Origin: Todiramphus chloris collaris
Taxonomy: Eukaryota; Chordata; Aves; Coraciiformes; Alcedinidae
DNA: 64,000 nucleotides
NCBI GenBank assembly: GCA_025345505.1
Contig: JANVCC010000077.1
Location: 2,140,446-2,204,445, forward strand
Direction: 5' to 3'
Made by a program: the position numbers and the translations under genes. Shown one piece after another: positions 1 through 12,500 of the stretch; the stretch's first letter is position 1; every line of letters begins with the position of its first letter. Below the pieces are notes generated by a model, which was not told where the DNA came from, ran no database searches, and saw nothing but the letters and a program-made list of their open reading frames with translations.

Positions 1-445
1 CCATAGTCAGTCATTTATTTGCGGCCATGAATACATTTTTAGAAAGTCTTGAGCAAAAGAAATGAAAACTTGGTGTGGTGGGCTCTGAAGTCCACGTGTG
101 GACCGTCACAATCAGCTGATGGGCAGGAAATCACTCAGTTATGATCATTCTTATGTCTGAGTCATGACTGTATTGGATATGTCTCTGGAAACAATTCTGG
201 TTTGCCAGAGTCAACAGAGATTTTGTGAAAGTAGCCTACGCTTAAGGAAAACAGTCTGTGAAACAACCTTATGGAATATATAAAGATTGGTTGGATGGAA
301 TGTGGGTTAGACTAAGGTTTTCTTTTTTGGAGAGTGATTAACTTTGGTGATAATAGGTGATAAAGTGTCTTCGCTGTTTCCTACACATTCACAGTCTGCT
401 TTTCATGCTGAATTTACTGATTCTTTTTCCTATTTTGGATTCTAG
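1..445 (+). other. PDCD11 intron segment at the window edge
   Basis: This is non-coding and ends at the acceptor (TTCTAG at 440-445) of the first visible exon. I found no exon, RNA gene or repeat in it. Confidence 0.75.
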
Positions 446-592
446 GGGAAAGTGTTTGCTCTGAAACCTATCGGGATGCAGGTAAAAGTGACTGATGGGA
501 TTAAAGGTCTTGTCCCATCCATGCATCTTGCTGATGTGATCCTGAAGCAGCCTGAGAAGAAGTACAGCATAGGAGATGAAGTCAAGTGTCGG
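446..592 (+). CDS. PDCD11: PDCD11 exon a: middle of an S1 repeat
   Basis: The exon encodes residues 1-49 of the visible protein, with the S1 signatures [13 protein letters not shown] and SIGDEVKCR. Donor GTGAGA follows the Arg codon, phase 0 at both ends. Confidence 0.93.
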
Positions 593-3500
593 GTGAGAGC
601 TGCCAGACAGGGTATTCAGCTGCTTTGTCCTCTTTTTTCTGAGTATTTAGCAGCTGAATTGGTCAGGCAATGGCAGACATGCTTTTTGAACCCTCTTGTA
701 CTCCATTCTTGCAGGTGCTAGAGTGCAGACCTGCAGTAAGGAGGCTGATCCTTACTCTAAAGAAAAGTCTTGTCCAATCAAAGCTTCCAGTCCTCTGCAA
801 TTATGAAGATGCAAAACCAGGTCTGATCACACATGGCGTTGTGGTGTGTGCAAGGGAATTTGGCTGCATTGTGAAGTTCTACAATGATGTCAAAGGTCTG
901 GTACCCAAGAATGAGCTCAGCTCAGAACCCATATCTTGTCCAGATAAAGTCTTCCATGAAGGCCAGGTAATTAATGTACTTACGCCATGCCTTGTGTTTG
1001 AATGCAAAAGAGAAATCTGCAGTTGAGTTGGCTCCAATATGGAAGAACCAATTACCCCAGGAGATGTTTTTGTCCTTTCACTTTAAGTAATCGTTGTGCT
1101 TCGTTTAAACAGATTAGGCAGTGAAAGGGGCTCTTCTCTTAGTGTTTCATGGACCTGTCTTTGTTTCTCAGACTCTCTCTGTTCTGTTGTGAAGGAGACA
1201 CCATGGTATGTCATATGGGGACTACACTTGGTTGAGTTACTGAGACCTTAATAGAAGTTTGGGGTTCTAGGCTGCAGTTTCTTCTAAGGAATTTAGAACT
1301 TTTACCTACAGAATCAGAAGGATGAGGGTTTTTCTGCCTCTGCATTATGCTGATTGTCCTGTTTATTTCAAATTCTGCACATCTTAAGCCAGGCACTTCG
1401 GGAACCATGCTCTTCACCAAGTTCTGGTCTTTGTTGAGGGCAAGCTTATAAAGATTTCAGCCCTCTTTTTTTTTTTTTTTTTTTCTGGTGCTTTTGTTTG
1501 CCTTTATCCTGTTGTATGTTGGTTAGATAAGGAAAGGGGTAATTTTCTAGTCAGGATTTCTGACTGCATATCTGGAGATCTGAATTTTATTCTCAACTCT
1601 GCTAACAGACCTGGTACATAGTTTTAGCTAGTCATTTAATGACTATGTACTTCCATTTTCCATCTGTGTGATCAGAAGCACATTTCCCTCTGGTTGAACC
1701 TGTTAAGTTACAGTCACTGCCCTGCGTCCTTAGGTGTGAGAGAAAAGTGTGCTGTGTATGCATTTTCCCATCTCATTTTGTAGGTGATGGCACACTGAGG
1801 AGCTGAATTAAACTTTTGTTTTATCTTTTTTTTTTTTTTTGCTACAGGTTGTTAAAGTAATGGTCTTAAAATGTGAGCCCCAGCAGGAAAGACTCTTGTT
1901 GTCCTTCAGGTTATCAAGCAAGCCTGCCCTTGAGGACAAAACGAAGTGTACTCCAGAGAAGAACCAGGAAGTGAAATATCAAATAGGAGAGGTATTGAAT
2001 TCAATGACTGCTTCCTTTTTTGCCTTTTCCTACTTATTTTCCAAATAATTTGGTATCAATTTCAACAATTTTGCTTCAAGAAAAGATGCTGGTGGTCAGG
2101 AACTAGCATTAAATCTGTGCTTCTTATTGTGTGGTTGGCCTCCTGGATCAAAAACAGAACGTCTGTTGTCAGAGGTCAGGATAAAGGAGTCCCAGGACAG
2201 TCCTCCTGGAGGTACCAATTAGTGCTCCTACTCCTAATTTGAATCCTCTTTCTTCTGGATACTGCTGATATTCTCACTTGAAAAGCAGCTCCTGGAAAAA
2301 GACAACTTTAGAGAAATGTTTTGAAATGGTTGTCTGTCTTTGGAATAAGCACAATTTCCAACACCCGGCAGATGCCGCTCATGCGGGAACAGGACACTTC
2401 TAATCTTGTTAAAATTATTCCCTTTGCCCTTCAGAGAAAAAGTCACAACCATAAGAATGTTTCTAGCTCTTGATTTCTCTGGGAGCTGAGAATTACTTCT
2501 TATTTTACCATCAGTGTTGGCATGCTTTTTGGGCTCAGCTCTGTTGATGTAAAATATTCTCATATATAGCTGGCAGGCAATGTCAGAGCCCCACAGCGTG
2601 GCATTTGCTACCCTGTGAATCAAAAGAGATGACTTCAAAGACACTTGGAATTTTATATGACTGTAATTGATCTCTTTTCAGATGGTTGATGTGAAAGTCT
2701 TGAAGAAGAAAGATAATGGGCTAGAGGTTTCTATCTTAGAAGACGAAGGCAATGTGATAGCCTGGATTCCCACAGCGCACCTCTCTGACTTTGTTGGTAT
2801 CTGCAAGCTCCTGTGGCATTGTCTTCAAGAGGGAGATGTCCTGCCCAGAGTCATGTGCCTAAGTGACAAGGGAGAGCGCATTGTATCCTTTGCCACCTCA
2901 ACCAGTCAAACAAAGTGTGGGGAAGGAGATGTCTTCTCAGGACATCCAGAGTATCTGCAACAAGCAGCAGATATACTAGTATGTGAGTTGAAGTGGAAGT
3001 GCCTGTCAAGCTAGCAGTGCTTCAGAGTGTCTTTATAACTTGCTGGTATTAAAAGTGAGGTTCAGCTGCTGCTAGAATTCCATCAGAACCAGGATTTGGT
3101 TGTGAATTTACTGATCTTCCCAACCAGCTTCTGAGCTGTTAATCACACAACAACATTAGCAAAAATTTTGCTGGTTTTATACCAAAAATCAGAACTGAAA
3201 TATTAGGAAGTTGACATCTCTTCTAATGTGAAGTGTGTGTCTTTAATAGTGAGCAGCTTAAGAGACATCGCTTGCTAAATTTTAGTGTGGAGAGATTAAG
3301 ACAGAAATGGGAATTGCAGGATTTTGAGCTCCTGTACTGTCTAACCTGCAAAAATGCTCTATCCCAGTGGCTGGCAGCACCAAGAGATTTCCTTGGTATC
3401 AGTATCCTTTCATTTATCTTCTCTCATTTTTCCTAACTGGTCGTTCAGATCTTGACCAGAAAGGCTGCAGTCATTTCTGCTCTACAGGAGGAGCAAGTTG

Positions 3501-6500
3501 TGAGAAGTTTCTCTGAAATCCAGCCTGGGATGCTGTTGACTGGTTATGTGAGGAATGTGATGCCCTTTGGGGTGTTTGTGGAGTTCCCGTTCGGTGTGAC
3601 AGGACTGGCACCCAAAGTGGTAAGCGATGTGCTGACTTCAGTAGGCAGCACTTATGTAAGTGGGTGTGCTTGAAACATGGCAAAGGTACAGGAGCAAGGA
3701 ACGAGCAGTAGGGCTGTGGATCCTGTATTTGCACAGCTTCCTCCAGTAAGGTAAAAGCTGCTTTTAGGTTTGTCTTTTAATTCACTTCTAAAATGAAACA
3801 AAGGACTTTATTTAAGTGAGCTTAAGTGTCAGCAAGGATTTCATGTGACTTCATTCTAATTGATGCATTTCGTTAGTCTTTATTAATTTCTCTTATGCAT
3901 TTTCATGAACTCTTAAATCCTTTTGAACAGCACTGCAGGGGGTTGACAGCAGCTGTGCTCAGTAACCCTTGCCCCTTTGTTTCCTTTGCACAGAGCATGA
4001 GTGACAAGTTTGTGACGGACACCAAGGACCACTTTGTGGTGGGACAAACGGTGATTGCAAAGGTGATGAGCATCGATGAGGAGAAGCAGCGTGTACTCCT
4101 CAGTCTGAAGGTGTCAGAGTGCAGCTCGGGTGATTCTGCTGCAGAGAGCTTTGCCCTGCTGAATCAGTATTTCAAGGAGATTAAAGAAATCAGGAACTTG
4201 TTGAAAAGAAAAGGTAAAAGATTGCACGTGTTCTGATAAAGGGGATCATATCACGAAAAAGGGTCTTCGGAAGAACAAGAAAGGAAAGCCATTTTCTTTT
4301 AAGTAAAAGAAAGGTCAGTTCAAGCAGATTTGGTTTCTAGGAGGAGACTACTGGAAGAAGGGTGTGTTTGCAGTGTCTGCCATTTGCAAGAAGGCTTTTT
4401 GGAGCTGTGGCTGAAACAAGCCAAAGAGTCTGCTCTTTTCATGGAAGTCTACTAGGCCTCCTGTCTTGATTTTTTTTTGGTTGAAGCTTAGAGAACTAAA
4501 AATAAGGGAATAAACCAGGCAAACTGGGAGATCCATGTACCGAAAGAGGAAGGGAGATACAGCGATACAAAAGGGCCTGTAAAGGTGAAAACAAGAAAGA
4601 CCAGGCTGAGATTGGGTGTTCTGTGGACCAAACCCTTTCTCCAGCCTTGGAGATACTTTTATCAGTGTGAATATTTGTAATTACTTTATGAACCAGTCTA
4701 AAAGTTAATCAGCTAAGACATCTGGCAGTAGTTTCACCATTTCATTATGGTTTACATGAAGCATTGTCTCTGTTTATTTTGAATTTGTCCGTGGTTAATT
4801 TTTTAGTAATCTTTGATGTTGTGTTTTAAGAGCTGTAGTCCACAAACAAATATTAAACTCCAAAAAGCTTACAGTTAAAAGGGATGTTGGGCAAGGCTGT
4901 GAAACTTATCTACTGTGCCGATAGAGGTGTAGGCATATTTTCTGTTGGTTTTTGTATTGTTTTTTTGGGTTTTTTTTATTAAGGGGAAGAATGACCAGGG
5001 TTTTTTTTTTCTGTGCACAACTGAACTGCCCCAAAGCACCAGCAAAGCAAAACAGGCTGGTCAGTGCCCAAACCTGAATTTTCCTAAATACCTGAAAAGT
5101 GAATGGTGATAAGCAGTATGGGAGGCTCTTGTTGTGTGCAAACTCATGTATTAGAAACAGTGACTTGAAGACTTACCCCTGCTAATTACTTAGTTTAGGA
5201 AAACCAGCACTGGTGTCTGGATACTAGGGTCTTAGGCACATAAGAGTCAGAATGGACACGATGTCAATTTTCTGTGCTCAAAAATGATGGAAGGACAGAA
5301 TATGACTGCAAGTGGCATTAGTGGTGCATTGGTGACACTTAATGTGACATTACAAAGGCTGGGCAAGTTAGCTGTCTGATGGTAAAGCCATGATCTTTTC
5401 TCCCCTGGTGCTTTCTGAAGAATAGTAGACCTGTTTAAAACGAATGATGCTTTTGGAGGGTTGAAATGATAGAAGACTTTGATTTAAGATGAATTTCCTT
5501 ACTTGGCCTATTAGTGCCTGCTGCCTGCACTGTATCTTATTGTGTTAAAGCAAATAGGACTAGCTTTGTCCACCAAAATAGAGGAATCATTGAGAAGAGT
5601 AGCATTGTATTATTTGCATGCCTACTGTATTTGCTGGTAATTCATAACTGATGATAAATTACCATTTCTACCTTCATCTAACAGTGCTTTGTTAACTATG
5701 GCAGCAAAGGACACTAGCATTGCTTTTTACTGGCAGTCAGGAACTGCTGCTATTATTCTTATGGTGCAGAAATCTGTATTTGTGCACACTGTGATCAAGT
5801 TGGTTTTTATTGTTGATACTTGTGCGTTGGATGCCTCATTTTCAAAGAGGGATTTTCAACTGCCCCGAGCCTTAGCCAGGATCTGCTTAACTGGAAAGTA
5901 CGAAGATAATTATGCTGGCACTCACGTGCTTGTGATAACCCAAATGCAGTAGGAACATGAGGATGAGTTTGTACAAATAGATTTGCCTACTTGCATTACA
6001 GGCTTGCTGAATGAGTCCTCCAGCAAAGACATTCTCACATGCTTTTTTTTTTCCAGTGCTAGGAATACTGGATGCACTGCAGTTGATTTTTGTCAAATTC
6101 TGACTTTGCCTGTTTAGGTTCTTTTTATATCCAGTAGTCCTTAATGTTTTGTTTCCTATAATTGTGAAGTGACAGGTCTGTTTTGTGTTTTTAGCATTAA
6201 TCTACTTTGCTTTCACCTTTTTCTGCATGTGATGCTGTGTGCCAGTGTTTCTATAAGATTGGAAAATGTTCTCTACAAAGATATCAGATCCTTAATATCA
6301 CGAAGTGTTTACATTTTTTAACTCCTAGAATTTACTTTGTGTTTCCACAGGTTCAGGAGCCTAAGCTTTGTTTTCCATTATGAAGGTGGCCATAAATGTT
6401 TGTTCATGCACTTTTGAGCAAATGTGAAGGGTATCTTTGTTGTGCAAAGGAACAACGTAGGTAAAACTGACTTTGTGCTTTTTCTTCCCTTTATGTAGGA

Positions 6501-9500
6501 GAGCCCAGCATGCCTCAAGGCCTTTGTGAGTTGGTGCCTGGGAAGGAGCTGCAGCTGGTGGTACAGAATGTGAAGGAGGATGGCTCAGCGCAGTTCAGTG
6601 GCAGCTGTGTCACAGGCTTGACTGTCACAGCCACTCGCTACCATTTGGGAGGTGAGGGGCTTGTCTTTGCTAGCTTTGGGTTTCACTCTTGTGCTTTGAA
6701 ACCTCTGCCCTGAAATGAATACTGATAATGAGGAACTGTCATGGGAGGAGTCTGATCAGAGTAGGGATGGTCTTGAAAAGTAGTCTAATTTTGTACTATG
6801 TTGCTGACCCATTTGTGGGTTCAGAACATATCATTGCAGCCTATCTGTGCCTCTGTTACCCCATCTGTGAACTGGACCTAATCTTGCCTCATATCTTGGG
6901 CATCTTGTAATGTCTAGTTTGTGCTCCAAGATCTTTAGTTGAAGCGTATTGTATGTAGACAAATTATCAATACAAGCTCCAGCTTTCTTGTGTTTGTTTT
7001 TTTTTTCCTCTTACTTCAGAAATATGTTCCTTGGAGTAAACTCTATCTGAAATTGCTGTTCATTTTTCTTTTAAGTCTATGTGACTTTAAAATGGGACTA
7101 CAATTTCAGTACTTTGCAATTGAAAAATTAAAGCAGAGAAGTGCCATATTATGCAGAACCAAAGAAGTGCATGCTGTGATAATGACTAAACCAATGACAC
7201 CTGTATTAACTGCTAACTTCAGCAGTATCCCAGCACTTCTGTGTTCAGAAGTTTTGTTTCCTCAGCGACAGATAGACTGATGGTTTTGTGCAAATGTGTT
7301 ACCATAATCTTTTTCAAAACCTGTATTACCTTGAATTTGTGTTCAGTCAGCCTTGTCTGCATTATCTAAGGGTCACATCTTCACAAAATCAATTCAGTTC
7401 TTCCATGAAAGCATCTGATGCTTTTTCCAAATGAAAAGGTCCCCTCTCTTCTTTTTTTTTTTTGTTTTTATTTCCTTTCCTTGCCATTAATCTTGGAGGA
7501 ACCTGTTCTTTTCTTAAAGAGACTTATTTGGTACTAAGTTAACTTTGTTACAGTAAGCTACCATTAGTGATTAAGCAGTCTTTTTATCACTATGGTTTTC
7601 AAGGATTAAACCGAACCACAGAGAACCTTTTCCTGTCTTTTATCTGCCACTAGCTCAGTTACTCAACATCGTTCATTGTCATCAGGAGATAATCTTATTC
7701 TCTTTGTAGACAAAAATATTGTTCCTGGTGAGAAAGCCAAGGCATTGGTTCTTCATGTGGATGCCCTCTCATCCAAGGTGTACGTTTCTCTTCGAGAAGA
7801 ACTGTTAAAACAGAAATCCAAGCAAGTATGTGTTCAGTTGGGTTTTTTTTTATTTGTAAGTTTCTCTTTGCCTAGCAAACTAAGCAATAATGAAATGAGG
7901 GGATGGCTGTTTCCGCCTGTAGAACTGTGGGAGTAGAGTGGAGGGAATCAGAATCTCAGCAGAAGTAGTCACTATCTCCATTTCTGTCTAGCAGCTCACA
8001 GAGAACTCCCAGCACTCTGCCACCGTGCAGCACATAGCAGAAGAGTTTGCCACCGTATCTTTGTTGGAAACAGGCCAGCTGGCAGCTGTCCCCATAGCAT
8101 CTCACTTCAATGACACCTTCCGCTTTGACTCAGAAAAACTGAAGGTGGGACAAACAATCTCTGCAACCTTAAAAGTAGTGGAGGTGAATGACCACGGAGT
8201 CTTCTTAGCAGTACAAGGCTCAGCAAAGAAGAATGTTTTTGTAAGAGTCCGGAAGGAGTCTGAGACAGCATTAGAAGAGCTGTTTGTTTCTGTGAAACAC
8301 TCGCTTTCCCTGGGGGATGTCGTTACTGGTACTGTTAAATCTGTAAAGCCAACGCATGTCACAGTTGCTATTGATGACAAGCTGACCGGTTCCATCCATG
8401 CATCCCGGATTATGGATGAAGTGCCCGTAGGCTCTTTTCCAACGTATACCCTGAAAGCTGGACAAAAGGTGACCGCTCGAGTCATTGGAGGCAGAGATGT
8501 GAATACTCACAGGTGGGAAAACATGGCCATAATATTACTTCTTGGGGAATGCAAGGGGTGAAATAGTTACTCAATTCAGATGATCTAGGCTGTTCCTCCT
8601 GTCAACTGATGCTGTTACAGCTGCCCTTGCTGGAGTAGTTGAGGCCTGAGGACATCTGCTATTATATTCTATCCCAGATCTAGGTTTCTGTGAATTAGCT
8701 CTCTACATGTGTCACTGTATTTATCTTTAGTACAGGTTGCAAGAAAAAAAGATCTCTAATTTTTCTTAAAGGTCCAGTGGAAGCCTTGAATACAAGGGTG
8801 ATTTGGCCCCAGAGGCTAAATTTGATGGAGTATTTTGTGTACCTAAGTTGCCACTGAAAAAGTACTTGGAAGAACTGGAAGGCTGTGGTAGTTTTAGAGG
8901 GCTTACACTTTTTTTTTTTTTTTTTTTTTTTTTGGCCAATGCATAGTGATTATAGGTGGGTGATCGGGGCCTGGGGAGATCATGAGAAAATTGTACCCTT
9001 TTCCTTGTCTTTAGGTACCTGCCCATCAGCCACCCGCATTTCACACAGACCATTCCAGAGCTCAGCATTCGACCAAGGTAAGTGTTGGCCTCTTTGCTGT
9101 CTGCAGGTGCTTCACAGGTTTGTATCCTCGTACATTCCCTCCCTTGTTTATCCCATTTGTGAGGGAGCTGATGGTGAGCAAGGACCTCCATATCTATGTC
9201 ATGTGCCAAGGCTTCTTGCTCTTTCTTACACGTTAGCTTGGGTCTGGGAGGTGAGGTGTGAGAAACCTCACAGTGCTCTCCTAGCACATAATTTCCTTTG
9301 AATGTCCTTTTGGCTTCAGGTTCTGTAAGTCTGGACTCTGGCATGTCCACTCATGTCAGAAGGGCATGAATCCCTTTTAGGCCTAGGGAAGAATTAATTT
9401 CCTGTAGAAGGATGCATCTGGGAAGGGGATGGGGGATGAATGTCACAAAGGCACTGTCACAGTAGTATTGGCTCACCATGATCTCCTGGATTTCTAACTC

Positions 9501-12500
9501 CTATCTTCATTATTAGGACCAAAACTGTCTTACTCATGTCCTCTTTCTTTGTTTACAAACAGTGAAATAGAAGGGAAAGTCACAGCAATGCTAAACCTTA
9601 AAGAAGACAGTGCCCTCAAGAAACTTGGTCTCTACAGTGTTGGACAGACAGTCACCTGCTTTGTAAGAAAGGTGAGGTCAGAGTCTTCCTAAGAAGTGTG
9701 CTGGGGGAGGCAGCAAGTGGGGGTGATCTCAGGGGCCTCATTCAGATCTAAACACTGACACTACTATGGCCTTCATCAACTGTGAGAGCAGCTCATGAAA
9801 AGTGCAGTGTCTTTTGGGTAGAGCAGGAGGAAGAAGTCACATTTTTTATACTAGGTGAGTTGAGCTGACTCACCCTCTTTGACGTGCCTGTTTGTTAACA
9901 GCAGATGCTTCCCACCCTGCACTCTAGCAAAATGGCCTTTGAGAAATTGAGTCTGCCACCAGCACAAAGTACGCTCGCTGCCGATCCCCTGCGTGCGCTT
10001 CCCAGTGAACCACAGCAGTGTTATGCTTGTAAGAGTAGAAGCAAATCACCGTTTTTGCTTAGTGCAAGAGCCAAGGCTGGAGTAGTTCTCTCTAGCCTTA
10101 AAAAATAGTGAATCTGACAGGGAAGGGCTTTTTTTCCCCAAGTTCTCATGCTGTCGTCTCTGTTCTTTTGGTGTCTTCTCAGTATAACATCCTCAAAAAC
10201 TGGCTGGAGGTAGAAGTCACCCCTGACATTCGAGGAAGAATTCCTCATCTGCTGCTCTCTCTGAACACCAAGGTAAGAGGCCATTACAGATAAGCTATAC
10301 AATATTTTTTTTCTGTGCACATGGCTGCAGGTAATGACTGCAGACACTTCTGACATCCATGTTAACTCTTGATCCAGTGTTCTGCCCTTTAGACGTCACT
10401 GCCCCTCACTGACAAACCTGTAGCTGTGCCTGTAGGTAGTTTGGCTCAGGGTTGCAGAGCTACTGCAGCAATGCTGAGCTGTCAGTTAAGAGTACACACC
10501 AAAGATGTGTATAGAAAGTATAAAGCTTCATAGGAGAAACACCAGTCAGAGATGTGCAATACTTATATTCTTGTAATAAGTGGAAAGCTGCCTTTTCTTA
10601 CAGGTCTTAAAACATCCAGAAAAGAGCTTCAAAAATGGACAGGCGATATCAGCTACAGTGACTGGAACAGATGTCACCAAAACAAACCTCTGCTTGTCAC
10701 TCACAGGTATAGTAGAGCCTTAACAGCAGAACCCCACTGCATACGATACTTTACTTGGGGGTGGGTCTGCACTGATCCATCAGATGAAGATGTTACACTC
10801 CAGAGCCAAGCTGCACCTCCTTGTAGGACAGAACTAACCCCTGGGACCCTGACCCAGAGGTAGCAGCATTCAAGGCAAAGAGAGGTCAGACCTTTAGACT
10901 AAAGAATCACTTTCCTGTTGTCTCAGACTGAAGCCCTTCTCTGAGCCCTTAGGAATATATTCCCACCTGATCTCAGACAGGGAGATGGTACATTTGTCCA
11001 CATTGTCAGTTATTCTGGATCCTAGAACTGTGCGACTGGGGGAGCTTGTCTGGGCTACCAAGGAAAATGTTGCTGTGAACTGAGAGAATGTATAGACTGC
11101 ATCTTACCAAAACTGAGAGAGTGTATAGACTGCATCTTACCAAAAGTTGGTGGGTTTGATATGTGACTAGGCAACAAAAATAAACTTCACTGATTCACTA
11201 CCCCTGTTGCTTTGGTTGCAAACTTTTTGAAGTATTACAAAACCCTCTCCCTCCTTCACTTTTTCCAGGAATTCAGTCACTGGAGCAGGGCACCATCACT
11301 GTAGGGATGGTAACAAAGGTGACTCCACCCATTGGTTTGACCATTGCGCTGCCAGGTGGGAAGACTGGCAAAGTCAGCATCTTTCACCTAAATGATACTT
11401 ACACAGAGAATCCTCTGGGTAACTTCAACATTGGCAAGATTGTCAGGTCAGTAATTCTCTTTCTCATTTGCTCAAGCCGCAAGGCTTAGAAATATCCCCC
11501 TTTGGTGACAGGCTTCTTGCTGCCATAAGATGTTGCCAGACCTGTAACATTCAGTTTGTAGCAAAGAAGTAATGTGAAATTGTGACCTGATATGCATTTG
11601 GGTGAAAGTCTTGTATTTTCCATGTGTGAAGAAGCCCCTTTTCAGGTGCCTTCTTGGACTGTGTTTTGAGAGTAGCTACTCTTTACATAAGTTGCTGATG
11701 GGACTGAGGGAAGTTTGTGTTAGATAGCAAGTGCTCCAAGCAACAGTGTTTTGTTTCCTTGAGAGTGTTATTCTGCTAGTGAAAATATATATTTTCTACC
11801 TGTGGCTTTATTTCACAGGTAAAAAAGCTTTTTATTTTCTCCCTTTACTCTGCCATGCAGGTGTTACATCCTCTCCAATGAGAATGGCAAAATCCAGCTA
11901 TCTCTCCGTCAATCCCGGTATGTGTCATCCCTCCAGTCTGTTGATCTACTAGTGAAGAAAAGGATAGTGAAATACAGTAACTGTTGGTTTGGGCGGATCA
12001 ATGTGAAGTGTTAAAAGGACAAGGACTACCTTTTTTGTTGTTGTTTTTAAGGGATGAGACTTCTTTGTATTTCAGAAAGATTTTCCTGTGTATTAGCAAA
12101 TGTGAAGGTGTCTGACACTTATTGTAGAGCTGAGCAAGTAGGTTCAGACTTAATTTCTGTTTAAGTGGTTAAAAAAAATCAAGCCAATGCTTACAGAGTT
12201 TCAGACATCATTTTACTCTCCTTGTTTTCTTGGTGTCAGAGTTTTGGTTGGCTTTGTTTACAGCAGCATGTCTATTCCCTAATGCTATGTATAGCTGGAC
12301 AGAGATGCAGATAGTCCATTAGTACATTTCAGTAAACTGAAGGGTGTCTCTGGTCCCATACACTTTCCGGAAAGTACTAGCTTTTGTTAATACTGATCTA
12401 TTTCTTTGATATCCAGAGCAGAATGTGAATTATTTTGATGAGTGCTTTAACTTTTAACCTCTCTTTTCTTTTAGGCTAAACCCGAAGAGCCACAGCAAAG

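Noticed and set aside
4214..6498. Intron-hosted box C/D snoRNA in PDCD11
   Set aside because: TGATGA-like strings occur (for example near 5648) but lack the preceding purine and a paired D box with terminal stem.
8766..9350. 194-codon minus-strand open frame
   Set aside because: Runs through the poly-T tract as a lysine string and overlaps a PDCD11 exon on the other strand.
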